Of a stretch of 27,576 bases of DNA, positions 1 to 7,836 are shown piece by piece. This DNA is from UBA4717 sp045577925. Lineage in GTDB: Bacteria; Bacillota; Clostridia; Oscillospirales; CAG-272. The stretch covers positions 1 through 27,576 of the forward strand of contig JAZNJH010000011.1 in assembly GCA_045577925.1 (NCBI GenBank). Reading direction: 5' to 3'. Numbering within the stretch: position 1 is the first letter of the stretch; the number at the start of each line of letters is the position of its first letter. Under the pieces are notes generated by a model. The model was not told the DNA's origin, ran no database searches, and saw nothing but the letters and a program-made list of their open reading frames with translations. The position numbers and the translations under genes are program-made.

Positions 1-35
1 CAACGCTCTTCTATGGTAAGATGTTTATAGCTCAT
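1..35 (-). CDS. IS30-family transposase, N-terminal fragment (partial at window edge)
   Basis: The first eleven codons of a transposase are visible on the minus strand, reading MSYKHLTIEER. The complete copy at 21504 begins MSYHHFSIEER. A strong AAGGAGG ribosome site lies just upstream. This is the start of the N-terminal helix-turn-helix that recognises the inverted repeats in IS30-type transposases. Nothing more can be said because the gene leaves the window. Confidence 0.8.
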   Translation of the reverse strand, partial: MSYKHLTIEER

Positions 36-139
36 ATAAATCCTCCTTGGTTTTTTGTTTTGTGGTAATTACATTATACCATGGATTTATATGGGCTTCT
101 CTTTTTTATTTACTGTTGCACTTGATAGTATAACTCACC
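1..139 (-). mobile_element. IS30-family element, 5' end only (runs off window)
   Basis: The end of this element matches the complete IS copy at 21400-22480 read in the opposite direction. The terminal inverted repeat (115-139), the A-rich leader, the AAGGAGG ribosome site and the transposase start codon all correspond. The outer tip (GGTGAG) and the AAGTGCAAC core are shared. The match is close but not identical, with several substitutions in the first 35 coding bases, so these are two related isoforms rather than a recent duplicate. The rest lies outside the window. Confidence 0.85.
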
Positions 140-150
140 ATATAAAAAAC

Positions 151-176
151 AAGGGAGATGCGTTTGCATCTCCCTT
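151..176 (-). terminator. Rho-independent terminator of pckG
   Basis: A perfect 11-bp stem (AAGGGAGATGC with GCATCTCCCTT) has a 4-nt loop. On the minus strand it is followed by TGTTTTTTAT. It lies 5 bp past the pckG stop codon. Confidence 0.85.
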
Positions 177-181
177 TCATA

Positions 182-1939
182 TTACTTAAGGTTATTCTTA
201 AGTGTTTCGTATTCGTCCCAAAGTTCCTTGGGTACACGAGCACCGATGCTCTTATAGAACTCATCGATTCCGTCTGCTTCCTCTTTCCAGAGAGCCTTGT
301 CAACGTTGAGAAGTCCCTTGAGTGTATCAAGATCGATGTCAAGTCCTTCAATGTTGATGTCTTCGGGATTAGGAACGTAACCGATAGGAGTTTCAACTGC
401 ATCAACTTCGCCGTTGCAACGAGCGAGTATCCACATGAGAACACGCATATTGTCACCGAATCCGGGCCATATGAAGTGGCCTTCGTCATCAGTTCTGAAC
501 CAGTTAACGTTGAATATCTTAGGGGGATTGGGGATCTTCTTACCCATTGCTATCCAGTGTGCAAAGTAGTCGCCCATGTCGTATCCTACGAAAGGACGCA
601 TAGCCATCGGGTCACGTCTTACAACACCAACTGCACCTGTTGCAGCAGCAGTTGTTTCGGAAGCCATTATCGAGCCTACGAATACACCGTGATTCCAGCT
701 TCTTGACTGATATACGAGGGGAGCGGTCTTAGCACGGCGGCCGCCGAATACGATAGCCGTTACCGGTACACCCTGAGGATTGTTGAATTCTGAAGAAATG
801 CAGGGGCAGTTCTTCGCAAGAGCTGTAAATCTGGAGTTGGGATGAGCACCCTTTTCTCCCGACTCTGCATCCCACGGTTCTCCCTTCCAGTTGATAGCGT
901 TCTTGGGAGGATTCTTATCAAGACCTTCCCACCATACAGTATTGTTTTCTGTATTGTGTACTACGTTTGTAAATATTGTGTCACGCATTGTTGTTGCAAG
1001 TGCGTTGGGGTTAGACTTATTATTTGTACCGGGAGCAACACCGAAGAATCCGTTTTCGGGGTTAACCGCCCAGAGTCTTCCGTCTTCACCGACTCTGAGC
1101 CATGCGATATCGTCGCCCACGCACCATACCTTATAGCCCTGCTTCTGGTATATTTCCGGCGGTATAAGCATTGCGAGGTTTGTCTTACCGCATGCAGAGG
1201 GGAACGCAGCTGTAATATAGCTGATCTCACCCTTGGGATTTTCAATACCGAGGATAAGCATATGCTCAGCCATCCAGCCCTCTTTACGTCCGAGGAAGGA
1301 TGCAATTCTGAGAGCAAAGCACTTCTTGCCGAGAAGAACGTTTCCGCCGTAGCCTGAGTTAACAGACCAGATCGTGTTATCTTCGGGGAAGTGAACGATG
1401 TATCTGTTTTCTTCTTCAAGCTGTGCCTTGGAGTGAAGACCTTTGATAAAGTCGTCACCGTCTCCGAGAGCTTCGATTACTTCAGCACCTACTCTCGTCA
1501 TAATAGCCATGTTGAGTACAACGTAGATTGAGTCTGTAAGCTCGATACCGTATTTAGCGAAAGGAGAACCTACAACACTCATAGAGTACGGAATAGCATA
1601 CATTGTTCTGCCCTTCATAGAGCCTGTGAAAAGCTTTGTAAGCTTTGCATACATTTCGGCAGGGTCCATCCAGTTATTGATAGTTCCTGCATCTTCCTTT
1701 GTCTTTGTGCAGATATATGTTCTGCCTTCAACGCGGGCAACGTCGTTTACTGCTGTTCTGTGGAGATAGCAGTTCGGAAGAATGTCTTCGTTAAGCTTGA
1801 TGATTTCGCCGGTGCTCATAGCCTCCTTGCGAAGCGCTTCGATCTGCTCTTCACTGCCGTCTATCCAGACGATCGAGTCAGGCTGAGTCATAGCAGCCAT
1901 TTCATCTACCCATTTTAAAATGTGATTGTTAGGTGTCAT
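182..1939 (-). CDS. pckG: Phosphoenolpyruvate carboxykinase (GTP)
   Basis: This enzyme interconverts oxaloacetate + GTP and phosphoenolpyruvate + CO2 + GDP in the cytosol. In anaerobic Clostridia it can serve gluconeogenesis or PEP carboxylation. The 585-residue length fits the GTP-dependent family. Visible signatures are the kinase P-loop AAFPSACGKTN (residues 244-254) with the reactive Cys250, the metal-binding GDDIAW (275-280), and the RRAKTAP arginine segment (401-407). The C-terminal lobe contains WPGFGDNMRV (491-500). The start is fixed by an AGGAG ribosome site 8 bases upstream. It is monocistronic: its own promoter lies at 2011-2039 and its own terminator at 151-176. The family assignment is firm. 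The direction of flux in this organism cannot be read from sequence. Confidence 0.97.
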   Translation of the reverse strand: MTPNNHILKWVDEMAAMTQPDSIVWIDGSEEQIEALRKEAMSTGEIIKLNEDILPNCYLHRTAVNDVARVEGRTYICTKTKEDAGTINNWMDPAEMYAKLTKLFTGSMKGRTMYAIPYSMSVVGSPFAKYGIELTDSIYVVLNMAIMTRVGAEVIEALGDGDDFIKGLHSKAQLEEENRYIVHFPEDNTIWSVNSGYGGNVLLGKKCFALRIASFLGRKEGWMAEHMLILGIENPKGEISYITAAFPSACGKTNLAMLIPPEIYQKQGYKVWCVGDDIAWLRVGEDGRLWAVNPENGFFGVAPGTNNKSNPNALATTMRDTIFTNVVHNTENNTVWWEGLDKNPPKNAINWKGEPWDAESGEKGAHPNSRFTALAKNCPCISSEFNNPQGVPVTAIVFGGRRAKTAPLVYQSRSWNHGVFVGSIMASETTAAATGAVGVVRRDPMAMRPFVGYDMGDYFAHWIAMGKKIPNPPKIFNVNWFRTDDEGHFIWPGFGDNMRVLMWILARCNGEVDAVETPIGYVPNPEDINIEGLDIDLDTLKGLLNVDKALWKEEADGIDEFYKSIGARVPKELWDEYETLKNNLK

Positions 1940-2010
1940 GGTTTGTCTCCTGTTTTATTATTGATAAATTAATAACGTTGTTCGGGTATCCAAATCCCTA
2001 CCCATTTTAC

Positions 2011-2039
2011 ATTGTATCACTATTTATTCCGTTTTGCAA
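2011..2039 (-). promoter_or_regulatory. Sigma-A type promoter of pckG
   Basis: On the minus strand TTGCAA (2034-2039) is followed after 17 bp by TACAAT (2011-2016). A TG one base before the -10 box makes it an extended -10 promoter. The leader of about 70 nt contains a small GGGTA/TACCC hairpin. Confidence 0.7.
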
Positions 2040-2106
2040 GCGATTTTTTCTTTTTTATCCCATTTTTTACACTTTATTCATCATTAAAACTTTATTATAT
2101 ATATAA

Positions 2107-2149
2107 ATATAAGGGAACGCACTCTGATAAATAGGCAGTTCCCTTATAT
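2107..2149 (-). terminator. Terminator of the DUF1934-holA-rnmV unit
   Basis: A 12-bp perfect inverted repeat (ATATAAGGGAAC with GTTCCCTTATAT) has a 19-nt loop. It overlaps the rnmV stop codon and is followed on the minus strand by an AT-rich tail (TTATATATATA) rather than a pure T run. Confidence 0.6.
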
Positions 2150-2725
2150 CGTTTTCATAAATTTATTGTAATCGTCACGATTCATGAAAAGATTAAGCGC
2201 TTCAAGAAGCGCATTCGGTGTCAGCGTTTTCGGCAGTTCAAGTTTTTCACAAACAAACTCGCGCATCTCTGCGGCACCGGCTTTGCCGGAAAGGCCGAAT
2301 TCATAAAAATCAGTTTTGGTAATTCTTTCTCCCTCAACCGCTTTTTCTTCTCCCGAATACGGTTCAAGTAATTTTCTTATGACGTCAACTCCAACGCCTT
2401 CAACACCAACAAAGCCTTCCTTTGACGGCTTGTCTTTTCGTCTCTCTTTTCCGCAGATCTGCGGAGTATATAAATTTATTATCCTGTCTGCAGGAACTGT
2501 GTTTTTAATACACGATCGAATAAGCATGCCTGCGCTATCGCTATCTGAAAGAACAATTATCTTCGTCTGCTTTGCAAGGCGGCGTAGAAGTGCGCGTTTT
2601 TCATCGTTTTTGAATATCCCAAAGCCCTCACTCGTTATTATGAGCGCGTCCACAACGCTGTCGAGCTTTATCTTGTCGTATTTCCCCTCAACAAGTATCG
2701 GGTATGGTATTTTAAGCTTTTCCAT
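2144..2725 (-). CDS. rnmV: Ribonuclease M5 (5S rRNA maturase)
   Basis: RNase M5 makes the final cuts that produce mature 5S rRNA from its precursor, usually together with ribosomal protein L18. The 193-residue protein has an N-terminal Toprim domain. The catalytic glutamate lies in VEGKYDK (residues 12-18, Glu13) and the acidic pair in LSDSDSAG (59-66, Asp61/Asp63). The C-terminal half resembles the DUF4093 extension found on Firmicutes M5 proteins. It starts 12 bases after holA ends and is the last gene of a leftward unit. Toprim primases are the main alternative, but size, motif spacing and C-terminal domain favour M5. Confidence 0.88.
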   Translation of the reverse strand: MEKLKIPYPILVEGKYDKIKLDSVVDALIITSEGFGIFKNDEKRALLRRLAKQTKIIVLSDSDSAGMLIRSCIKNTVPADRIINLYTPQICGKERRKDKPSKEGFVGVEGVGVDVIRKLLEPYSGEEKAVEGERITKTDFYEFGLSGKAGAAEMREFVCEKLELPKTLTPNALLEALNLFMNRDDYNKFMKTI

Positions 2726-2737
2726 ATATACCGTCCT

Positions 2738-3805
2738 TTACTTTGCGCCTGCAATCTCGCAAATAAGCCTTTCAAGAACAGTATAACTGTCTATTGGCAA
2801 AGATTTCAGCATAACGTCTGCTCGCGATGCCGACTCGGCTATGCTAAACAGATTTGATATACTCGTATTTCTGAGCGACTCCATGTAAAGCTTGACCTTA
2901 TACTCGTGCATTGAACATTTCGCCGCTGCTTCGGCACGCGTCAGGCCCTCGTCCATACAACCACGCACACGGATAAGATCAGAAATTACGCGTGAAACAG
3001 TGGACAGGATAATTATCGGTTCTTCTCCCCGGCTTTTCATATCCGAAAGAATATAAAACGCCCTCGTACCGTCCCTTTTCATAAGCGCGTTTGCAAAATC
3101 AAACGGTGATATCTCCTTGTTGGATGCACTTATCTTATAAACATCGTCAAGAGCAACTTTGTTTCTGCTTTGAGAACAAACGAATGCAATTATTTTATCA
3201 AGCTCGCTCTTTAAAATGAGCATGCTGTGCCCTACCCTCTCAATAAGTATGCGCGCAAGCTGTGGTTCTAATTCTACCTTGTTCTTAGCAGCTATCTTAG
3301 TAAGCCATGAGCAAAGCTTTGCATCGCTCTCATAAGGGAAGGAAACTGCCTTTGTTACCTTGCAAAGCTCCCGTGTAAGATTCTGATGCGGCTTTGAATC
3401 CTGGGGCATTTCGGCCGCAGTTGAGTATATGACTACAACCGAGTCTGACGGTGCATTTTCCAGTATTTTTAAGGTTTCTGTAAAATCGCCTGGCTTCAGG
3501 GCTTTAAAATCCACCTCGTATATTTCAACAAGCTTGCCTGTACTTTCTTCTTCGGTCATAGTGAAAAAATCAAACATAGAGACTGAATTAAGAGCCTCCT
3601 CCAAATCGCCCACTGTAAACTCATCGTTTGTAAATCTTTTGAAGTTGACGTTTGACCTGTCGCCAACCACAACCTTTTCGATCTCATGAAGATAATACTG
3701 CTTTAAATAGTCCTCCTCACCGTAGAAAAAGTACACGCCCGAAGGACCCGTCTTTATTTCTTCTTTTATAAAGTCTGCGCCAAAAGCTTCCTTTTTCTGC
3801 GCCAT
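2738..3805 (-). CDS. holA: DNA polymerase III delta subunit (clamp-loader wrench)
   Basis: The delta subunit opens the beta sliding clamp as part of the clamp loader. At 355 residues it has the usual length. The N-terminus GPSGVYFFYGEEDYLK (residues 20-35) is the degenerate nucleotide-binding fold typical of HolA. The middle region PLARILIERVGHSM-type helix followed by the ELDKIIAFV segment (residues about 200-212), and the C-terminal helical collar, complete the family pattern. There is no functional Walker A motif, as expected for delta. It lies 12 bases after the DUF1934 gene and 12 bases before rnmV, so the three genes are almost certainly cotranscribed. Confidence 0.92.
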   Translation of the reverse strand: MAQKKEAFGADFIKEEIKTGPSGVYFFYGEEDYLKQYYLHEIEKVVVGDRSNVNFKRFTNDEFTVGDLEEALNSVSMFDFFTMTEEESTGKLVEIYEVDFKALKPGDFTETLKILENAPSDSVVVIYSTAAEMPQDSKPHQNLTRELCKVTKAVSFPYESDAKLCSWLTKIAAKNKVELEPQLARILIERVGHSMLILKSELDKIIAFVCSQSRNKVALDDVYKISASNKEISPFDFANALMKRDGTRAFYILSDMKSRGEEPIIILSTVSRVISDLIRVRGCMDEGLTRAEAAAKCSMHEYKVKLYMESLRNTSISNLFSIAESASRADVMLKSLPIDSYTVLERLICEIAGAK

Positions 3806-3817
3806 TGGAGGCTCCTT

Positions 3818-4333
3818 TCAATCAACTATTTTTGCTTCGATAGTCATTTTTACTCGTGCAACCGTTGCTCCGCCGTTTTCAAGAGTATATCCGAGCATAA
3901 GGCTTCCGCCGTTATCGTCAAGCCTGTTATCAAGCTCGTAAGTGCGCACGACAAGTTCAAGCACCATACCGCTTACGTCGTATACGCAAACGTATCTTTT
4001 TCCTTTTTCAAAAACCATAGCAGTTCTGCATATACCGTTACGTTCCATTGTAACTATGCCACGATCTGCATCATCATAAGATACTGTCGTTATCTCATTT
4101 GACATATTTTCATCGGTTTCAACGTATCTGAGAGCAAATCTGCCGTTTTCGCGGCTTATGTATCCCTCAGTGATTATTTCAACGCCTTCGCTTGGAAAGG
4201 CGCTTATATCTTCATTTTCAACATCGTCAATATACTCATCAGAATCTTTTTTCACACCTTCATTCACCATGTTTCTGACGTCGTACATGTCATTATTCTG
4301 TACTTTTAATTTTACAATTACCTTTTTTTCCAT
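3818..4333 (-). CDS. DUF1934 family protein (YwiB-like beta-barrel)
   Basis: This 171-residue protein begins MEKKVIVKLKVQNND and ends in a run of beta strands (SLMLGYTLENGG, VARVKMTIEAKIV). That matches the DUF1934/YwiB family of small calycin-like barrels with no established function. The start at 4333 is chosen over an upstream in-frame ATG because a GGGGA ribosome-site-like sequence lies about 10 bases before it and homology to family N-termini begins there. A very acidic loop (residues about 21-45) interrupts the first sheet and is longer than I would expect for the family. It is the first gene downstream of rnr and has its own strong promoter (4366-4394). Confidence 0.8.
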   Translation of the reverse strand: MEKKVIVKLKVQNNDMYDVRNMVNEGVKKDSDEYIDDVENEDISAFPSEGVEIITEGYISRENGRFALRYVETDENMSNEITTVSYDDADRGIVTMERNGICRTAMVFEKGKRYVCVYDVSGMVLELVVRTYELDNRLDDNGGSLMLGYTLENGGATVARVKMTIEAKIVD

Positions 4334-4365
4334 AACGTTCTTTTCCCCGATAATATTCTTTTTAA

Positions 4366-4394
4366 AGTATAGCATGAGCGGGCGATTTTGTCAA
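4366..4394 (-). promoter_or_regulatory. Sigma-A promoter inside the 3' end of rnr
   Basis: On the minus strand TTGACA (4389-4394) and TATACT (4366-4371) are separated by 17 bp. The rnr stop codon TGA (4391-4393) is part of the -35 box. A 10-bp inverted repeat (4378-4387 with 4393-4402) covers the same bases but has no T tract, so it is not an ordinary terminator. The promoter would drive the DUF1934-holA-rnmV genes separately from rnr. Confidence 0.7.
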
Positions 4395-6541
4395 TCGCCC
4401 GCAGTTTCTTTTTCAACAAGAGAAAAGGTCATTTTGCCCGTTGCAATATCAACGTCATCAAGGCATACGCGCACCTTTTCTCCAACCTTATAGCTGTTAC
4501 CGTATGCATCCGTCAGCTTCATATGCGATTCGTCATAATAACCAAGTCCGCCAAGCATTGATATCGGAACTAACCCCTCGCAGGTATTATCAAGCTCCGC
4601 GAAAAAGCCGAATGAAGCAACCGACACTATGATACCGTCAAACTCTTCGCCAACACGGTCCTTCATAAAATATGCTTTGTATACGTCGTCAATAGCACGC
4701 TCTGCATTCAGAGCACGGATTTCGCCATCGTTTGCCGCTTCGCAAGCACTTGACATATCCGCGTTAACAGGGCATGCGTCTTTATCGGTAATATCGGTTT
4801 CACTATCATAGAAGAGTTTAACACCGCCGGTAATAGCCTCTTTGAGATAGCGGTGCAGAACAAGGTCAGAATAGCGTCTTATCGGAGAGGTAAAGTGAGA
4901 ATAAAACTCAAGAGCTAATCCATAATGGCCGAGTGCAACAGGCTCATATCTGGCTTTCATAAGCGAGCGCAACAGCACGGGTGAGAGCGCACGGATAGCG
5001 TTCTTTTCAGATGCGGCTGAAAGAAGCTTCTGCATGTCTGCGGGTTCAAGCTTGTCTGCACGCAGATTCATCTTTTTAACCTCTATGCCAAGGTTTTCTG
5101 CATATTGAAGTAATACTGCGCTTTTTTCAGAGCTCGGTTTTTCATGAATTCTGTATACACCGTGTATTCCCTTTGCACATATAAGTCTAGCAACAGCCTC
5201 GTTTGCGCAAAGCATGAACTGCTCAATAAGCCTCTCGCATATCCCTCTTTCAATACGTACTATATCAACGGGATAACCGTTATCGTCAAGCTTGATAATC
5301 GCTTCGCCCGACTCAAGCTCAAAGCAACCGCGTTTGTCGGCTCGCTCAAGTAATATACTATAAAGCTCTACCGCCTCATTTAACATATCAAGCACGTTTT
5401 TCGGGTACTTCCCTTTAACAGATTCGTCTGCACTGTTACCAAGAATCGAGTTAAGCTCACTGTAAACTCCGCGTGATGCGCTTGAAATTACGCTTTCTCT
5501 TACCTCACAAGTTTTTATTTCACCTTTCAAGTCGAGATTTATAATAGCACTCAGTGTAAGCTTGTCGCTATCCATGTTGAGTGAACAATGCCCGTTTGAA
5601 AGTTGCTTTGGTAACATGGGGATCACCTTTGAAGGATAATACACGCTGTTGCCACGCGCCTTTGCTTCTGTATCGATCGCGCTTCCACGCTTGACGTAAT
5701 GCGCAACGTCGGCAATATGAACTCCAAGCACCCAACCGTCACTCTTCTTTTCAACCGAGATTGCATCATCAAGGTCCTTGGCGTACTCGCTGTCAATAGT
5801 AAATACAGTTTTGCCTCGCAAATCGAGCCTGTCGGTACAGTCGTCTTCGCAAATGCCCTTATAAGACTCTGCCTCAGCCATTATCAGCGATGAAAACTCA
5901 CGTTTAACACCCGTGTCGTACAAAATCGCCTCAACAGCCGCTTCAATCGTGTCTGCCGGCCCGAATACTTTTTCTACTTTTCCAATGGCCATGCTTTTGG
6001 GGGTGGGATATTCAAGTATTTTCACAGCCACGCGGTCTCCCGCCTGTGCATTCATAGCCTTTGCAGCGGATATTCTAACGGAATAGGATATCTGTTTTGC
6101 CGTATCAGGAATAAACTCAAATGACAGGACAGGCACGTTTTTGCCGCCCCTACGGACATAGGCTTCACTTTCATATAGTCTTCCTATAACAAGCGCGTCA
6201 TTTCGCTTTATTATTTCGGTAATTTCTCCGTCAATACGGCCTGCGGAGTTTCCCCGGCTCAAAATAAATCTTACCTCATCTCCGCCGGATGCTGATAAGG
6301 TTTTCGATGCAGGAATAAATACATCATCGTCAAAATCCTTGCAGCTTACAAATCCATATCCACGCGAAGTTAAAGAGAATATACCGATGTGAGTGTTCTG
6401 CACTCTGTTATATGGCCTGCTTTTGCTCCTTTTTGCACGTGCGGCCATAGAGGCGCGCGAAACTTCTTTTTTTCGTGATCTTGAGCGCGTTTCACTCTTT
6501 TTTGAAAATTGTTTTTTAATGTTTTGTCTTTTCTTCTTCAT
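4391..6541 (-). CDS. rnr: Ribonuclease R (RNB/RNase II family 3'-5' exoribonuclease)
   Basis: RNase R degrades structured RNA processively from the 3' end and takes part in rRNA quality control and mRNA decay. The 716-residue protein has a strongly basic N-terminal tail (residues 1-45) and cold-shock/OB domains (about 50-180). The RNB catalytic domain starts near 245, with the metal-binding cluster TIDSEYAKDLDDAIS (248-262; Asp250, 256, 258, 259). The C-terminal S1 domain contains EFDGIIVSVASFGFFAEL. The order matches RNase R rather than RNase II. It lies downstream of secG, a common Firmicutes arrangement. I see no separate promoter in the 91 bases between them, so it probably depends on read-through of the terminator at 6565-6594. 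Confidence 0.95.
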   Translation of the reverse strand: MKKKRQNIKKQFSKKSETRSRSRKKEVSRASMAARAKRSKSRPYNRVQNTHIGIFSLTSRGYGFVSCKDFDDDVFIPASKTLSASGGDEVRFILSRGNSAGRIDGEITEIIKRNDALVIGRLYESEAYVRRGGKNVPVLSFEFIPDTAKQISYSVRISAAKAMNAQAGDRVAVKILEYPTPKSMAIGKVEKVFGPADTIEAAVEAILYDTGVKREFSSLIMAEAESYKGICEDDCTDRLDLRGKTVFTIDSEYAKDLDDAISVEKKSDGWVLGVHIADVAHYVKRGSAIDTEAKARGNSVYYPSKVIPMLPKQLSNGHCSLNMDSDKLTLSAIINLDLKGEIKTCEVRESVISSASRGVYSELNSILGNSADESVKGKYPKNVLDMLNEAVELYSILLERADKRGCFELESGEAIIKLDDNGYPVDIVRIERGICERLIEQFMLCANEAVARLICAKGIHGVYRIHEKPSSEKSAVLLQYAENLGIEVKKMNLRADKLEPADMQKLLSAASEKNAIRALSPVLLRSLMKARYEPVALGHYGLALEFYSHFTSPIRRYSDLVLHRYLKEAITGGVKLFYDSETDITDKDACPVNADMSSACEAANDGEIRALNAERAIDDVYKAYFMKDRVGEEFDGIIVSVASFGFFAELDNTCEGLVPISMLGGLGYYDESHMKLTDAYGNSYKVGEKVRVCLDDVDIATGKMTFSLVEKETAGD

Positions 6542-6564
6542 AATAATTTCCCATATTTGAAAAT

Positions 6565-6594
6565 ACGCCGTTTCCGAACAAACGGAAACGGCGT
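6565..6594 (-). terminator. Terminator between secG and rnr
   Basis: A 12-bp perfect stem (ACGCCGTTTCCG with CGGAAACGGCGT) with a 6-nt loop is followed on the minus strand by ATTTTC. The short T run suggests partial termination, which would lower rnr expression relative to secG. Confidence 0.7.
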
Positions 6595-6632
6595 TTGAGT
6601 TGTATAGTTATTATGCTGCTAAAAACAAAATT

Positions 6633-7016
6633 TTATTCAGCAGCTGCTTCTGTATCCTCTACCGATTCAACAACTTCGTCAGAAACAACTTCAGAATCCG
6701 ACTCAACAACTGTATCAGCAGAAGTATCAACAACAGCGTCTGTTACCGAAGGATCTACGAATTCAATTTCAGTGTTGGGCTGAATGATATACATTACAGC
6801 AACGAGTACAACGAAGATAATAGCAACGATAGCTGTAAGAGTGTTGAGCTTCTTATCTATAGTAGCACCCTTTGACTTACCGAAGAACGTTTCCGCACCG
6901 CCTGCAATCGTACCGGAAAGCTTATGAGACTTACTGCTCTGCATAAGCACTGCAATTACAAGGAAAATAGCGGCAACCAAAAGAACAATGCCTAAAATTG
7001 TCATTAACATATCCAT
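6633..7016 (-). CDS. secG: Preprotein translocase subunit SecG with acidic C-terminal tail
   Basis: SecG is the small accessory subunit of the SecYEG channel in the plasma membrane. The first 80 residues are typical: transmembrane helix 1 (about 5-25), the loop with SSKSHKLSGTIAGGAETFFGKSKG (family signature, residues 27-50, given here only as landmarks S27, G39-G40, F44-F45), and helix 2 (about 60-78). Residues 83-127 form an extension rich in Asp, Glu, Val, Ser and Thr, ending DTEAAAE. Ordinary SecG proteins of about 75-85 residues lack this. The start follows a GGAGG site. Promoter at 7075-7103; terminator at 6565-6594. Confidence 0.93.
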   Translation of the reverse strand: MDMLMTILGIVLLVAAIFLVIAVLMQSSKSHKLSGTIAGGAETFFGKSKGATIDKKLNTLTAIVAIIFVVLVAVMYIIQPNTEIEFVDPSVTDAVVDTSADTVVESDSEVVSDEVVESVEDTEAAAE

Positions 7017-7074
7017 TTAAAATTAAACCTCCGCGATGGTTAAAATTGTGATTATTTTTGTACACATCATGAGT

Positions 7075-7103
7075 ATTCTAACACAACTCGGCAAAAAAAG
7101 CAA
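7075..7103 (-). promoter_or_regulatory. Probable sigma-A promoter of secG
   Basis: On the minus strand TTGCTT (7098-7103) and TAGAAT (7075-7080) are 17 bp apart, about 60 bases upstream of the start codon. Both boxes deviate from consensus. Confidence 0.45.
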
Positions 7104-7243
7104 TAGCAAAAATAAAAAATTCTCATTTTTGTTTAAAAAAGAGATAAAGTATAAGAAAACAAGACATAATACATATATAACATACGAAATATACAAATGG
7201 CTAAAACTACAAGGAAAAAATGATTCAAAAATCAAAAAAAGTA

Positions 7244-7272
7244 TTGACAAGCAGAATAATTTATGGTATTAT
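7244..7272 (+). promoter_or_regulatory. Sigma-A promoter of the tRNA-Ser pair
   Basis: Perfect TTGACA (7244-7249) and TATTAT (7267-7272) are separated by 17 bp, about 57 bases before the first tRNA. Confidence 0.75.
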
Positions 7273-7329
7273 AAGTCTTGTCGCAGATAAAAGGCTGCAC
7301 ATAAAGGTGCCGCTCATAATGCAAAATAC

Positions 7330-7418
7330 GGAGAGGTATCGAAGTGGTCATAACGAGGCGGTCTTGAAAACCGTTTGGGTGCAAGCCCACAAGGGTTCGA
7401 ATCCCTTCCTCTCCGCCA
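7330..7418 (+). tRNA. tRNA-Ser (anticodon UGA)
   Basis: The acceptor stem pairs GGAGAGG (7330-7336) with CCTCTCC (7408-7414). It is followed by discriminator G and an encoded CCA. The anticodon loop CTTGAAA gives UGA. A long variable arm (type II tRNA) and the GGTTCGAATCC T-arm confirm serine identity. Confidence 0.95.
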
Positions 7419-7459
7419 TACGAAAACAACGGTGAAAGCCGTTCATATATAATAAATTC

Positions 7460-7551
7460 GGAGAAGTACTCAAGAGGCCGAAGAGGCGCCCCTGCTAAGG
7501 GTGTAGGTCGGGTTTACCGGCGCGAGAGTTCAAATCTCTCCTTCTCCGCCA
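7460..7551 (+). tRNA. tRNA-Ser (anticodon GCU)
   Basis: The acceptor stem pairs GGAGAAG (7460-7466) with CTTCTCC (7541-7547), with discriminator G and an encoded CCA. The loop CTGCTAA gives GCU. The long variable arm is typical of tRNA-Ser. Its last 19 bases are repeated at 7764-7782, which marks it as the probable integration target of mobile DNA. Confidence 0.95.
7532..7551 (+). other. Candidate attachment site (tRNA-Ser 3' end), copy 1
   Basis: The 3' end of tRNA-Ser(GCU), including CCA, is identical over 19 bases with 7764-7782. tRNA 3' ends are classic targets of tyrosine recombinases, and prophage remnants lie just beyond. No recombinase gene is left in the window. Confidence 0.5.
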
Positions 7552-7552
7552 A

Positions 7553-7585
7553 AAATAGACAGTCCATTCGGGCTGTCTATTTTTT
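7553..7585 (+). terminator. Terminator of the tRNA-Ser unit
   Basis: The stem ATAGACAG (7555-7562) pairs with CTGTCTAT (7573-7580) and is followed by TTTTT. It sits directly after the second tRNA. Confidence 0.85.
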
Positions 7586-7588
7586 ATC

Positions 7589-7782
7589 GGGGAGATTTGA
7601 ACCGAGAAACGGTACGGCGCGAGAGGGAGCTTTGCGAGCGCCGCCGGTGGCGGATCAAGCGAGCAAAAGCGAGTGACAAAACAAGGAGTATCACGACCGG
7701 GTCAGGTCGTGAGACGACTATGTTTTGGAGGTGCGACGGCTTCTGCGCGCAGAAGCCTAGAGAATCTCTCCTTCTCCGCCAT
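7589..7782 (+). repeat. Palindrome-rich tRNA-Ser-associated element
   Basis: This stretch of about 195 bp is more GC-rich than its surroundings. It starts with GGGGAGATTTGAACC, an inverted near-copy of the tRNA-Ser T-arm. It ends with AATCTCTCCTTCTCCGCCA, a direct 19-base copy of the 3' end of the GCU tRNA. Inside are a CGCCGCCGGTGGCGG hairpin and a perfect 20-bp palindrome, GGCTTCTGCGCGCAGAAGCC (7738-7757). Open frames exist on both strands but have no ribosome sites and simply follow the palindromic structure. I interpret it as a non-coding mobile or integration-scar element. Confidence 0.6.
7764..7782 (+). other. Candidate attachment site, duplicated tRNA-Ser 3' end, copy 2
   Basis: This is a 19-base direct repeat of the tRNA-Ser(GCU) 3' end, 231 bp downstream of the original. 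It has no tRNA body attached. It fits an att scar left by an integrative element. Confidence 0.55.
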
Positions 7783-7790
7783 CTAAAAAA

Positions 7791-7832
7791 CCTTGTAACC
7801 ACGCCATTTTCGGCGCAGTTGCAAGGCTTTTT
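7791..7832 (+). terminator. Hairpin with flanking A and T tracts
   Basis: CCTTGTAAC pairs with GTTGCAAGG (one mismatch), and inner CGCC pairs with GGCG. Six As precede and CTTTTT follows, so it could terminate transcription in either direction at the edge of the integrated remnant. Confidence 0.55.
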
Positions 7833-7836
7833 GCTT

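Noticed and set aside
961..1458. Long antisense frames inside pckG, and others inside holA, rnr, secD and dapL
   Set aside because: No ribosome sites, compositions reflect the codon structure of the real gene on the other strand, and the sense genes have clear conserved motifs.
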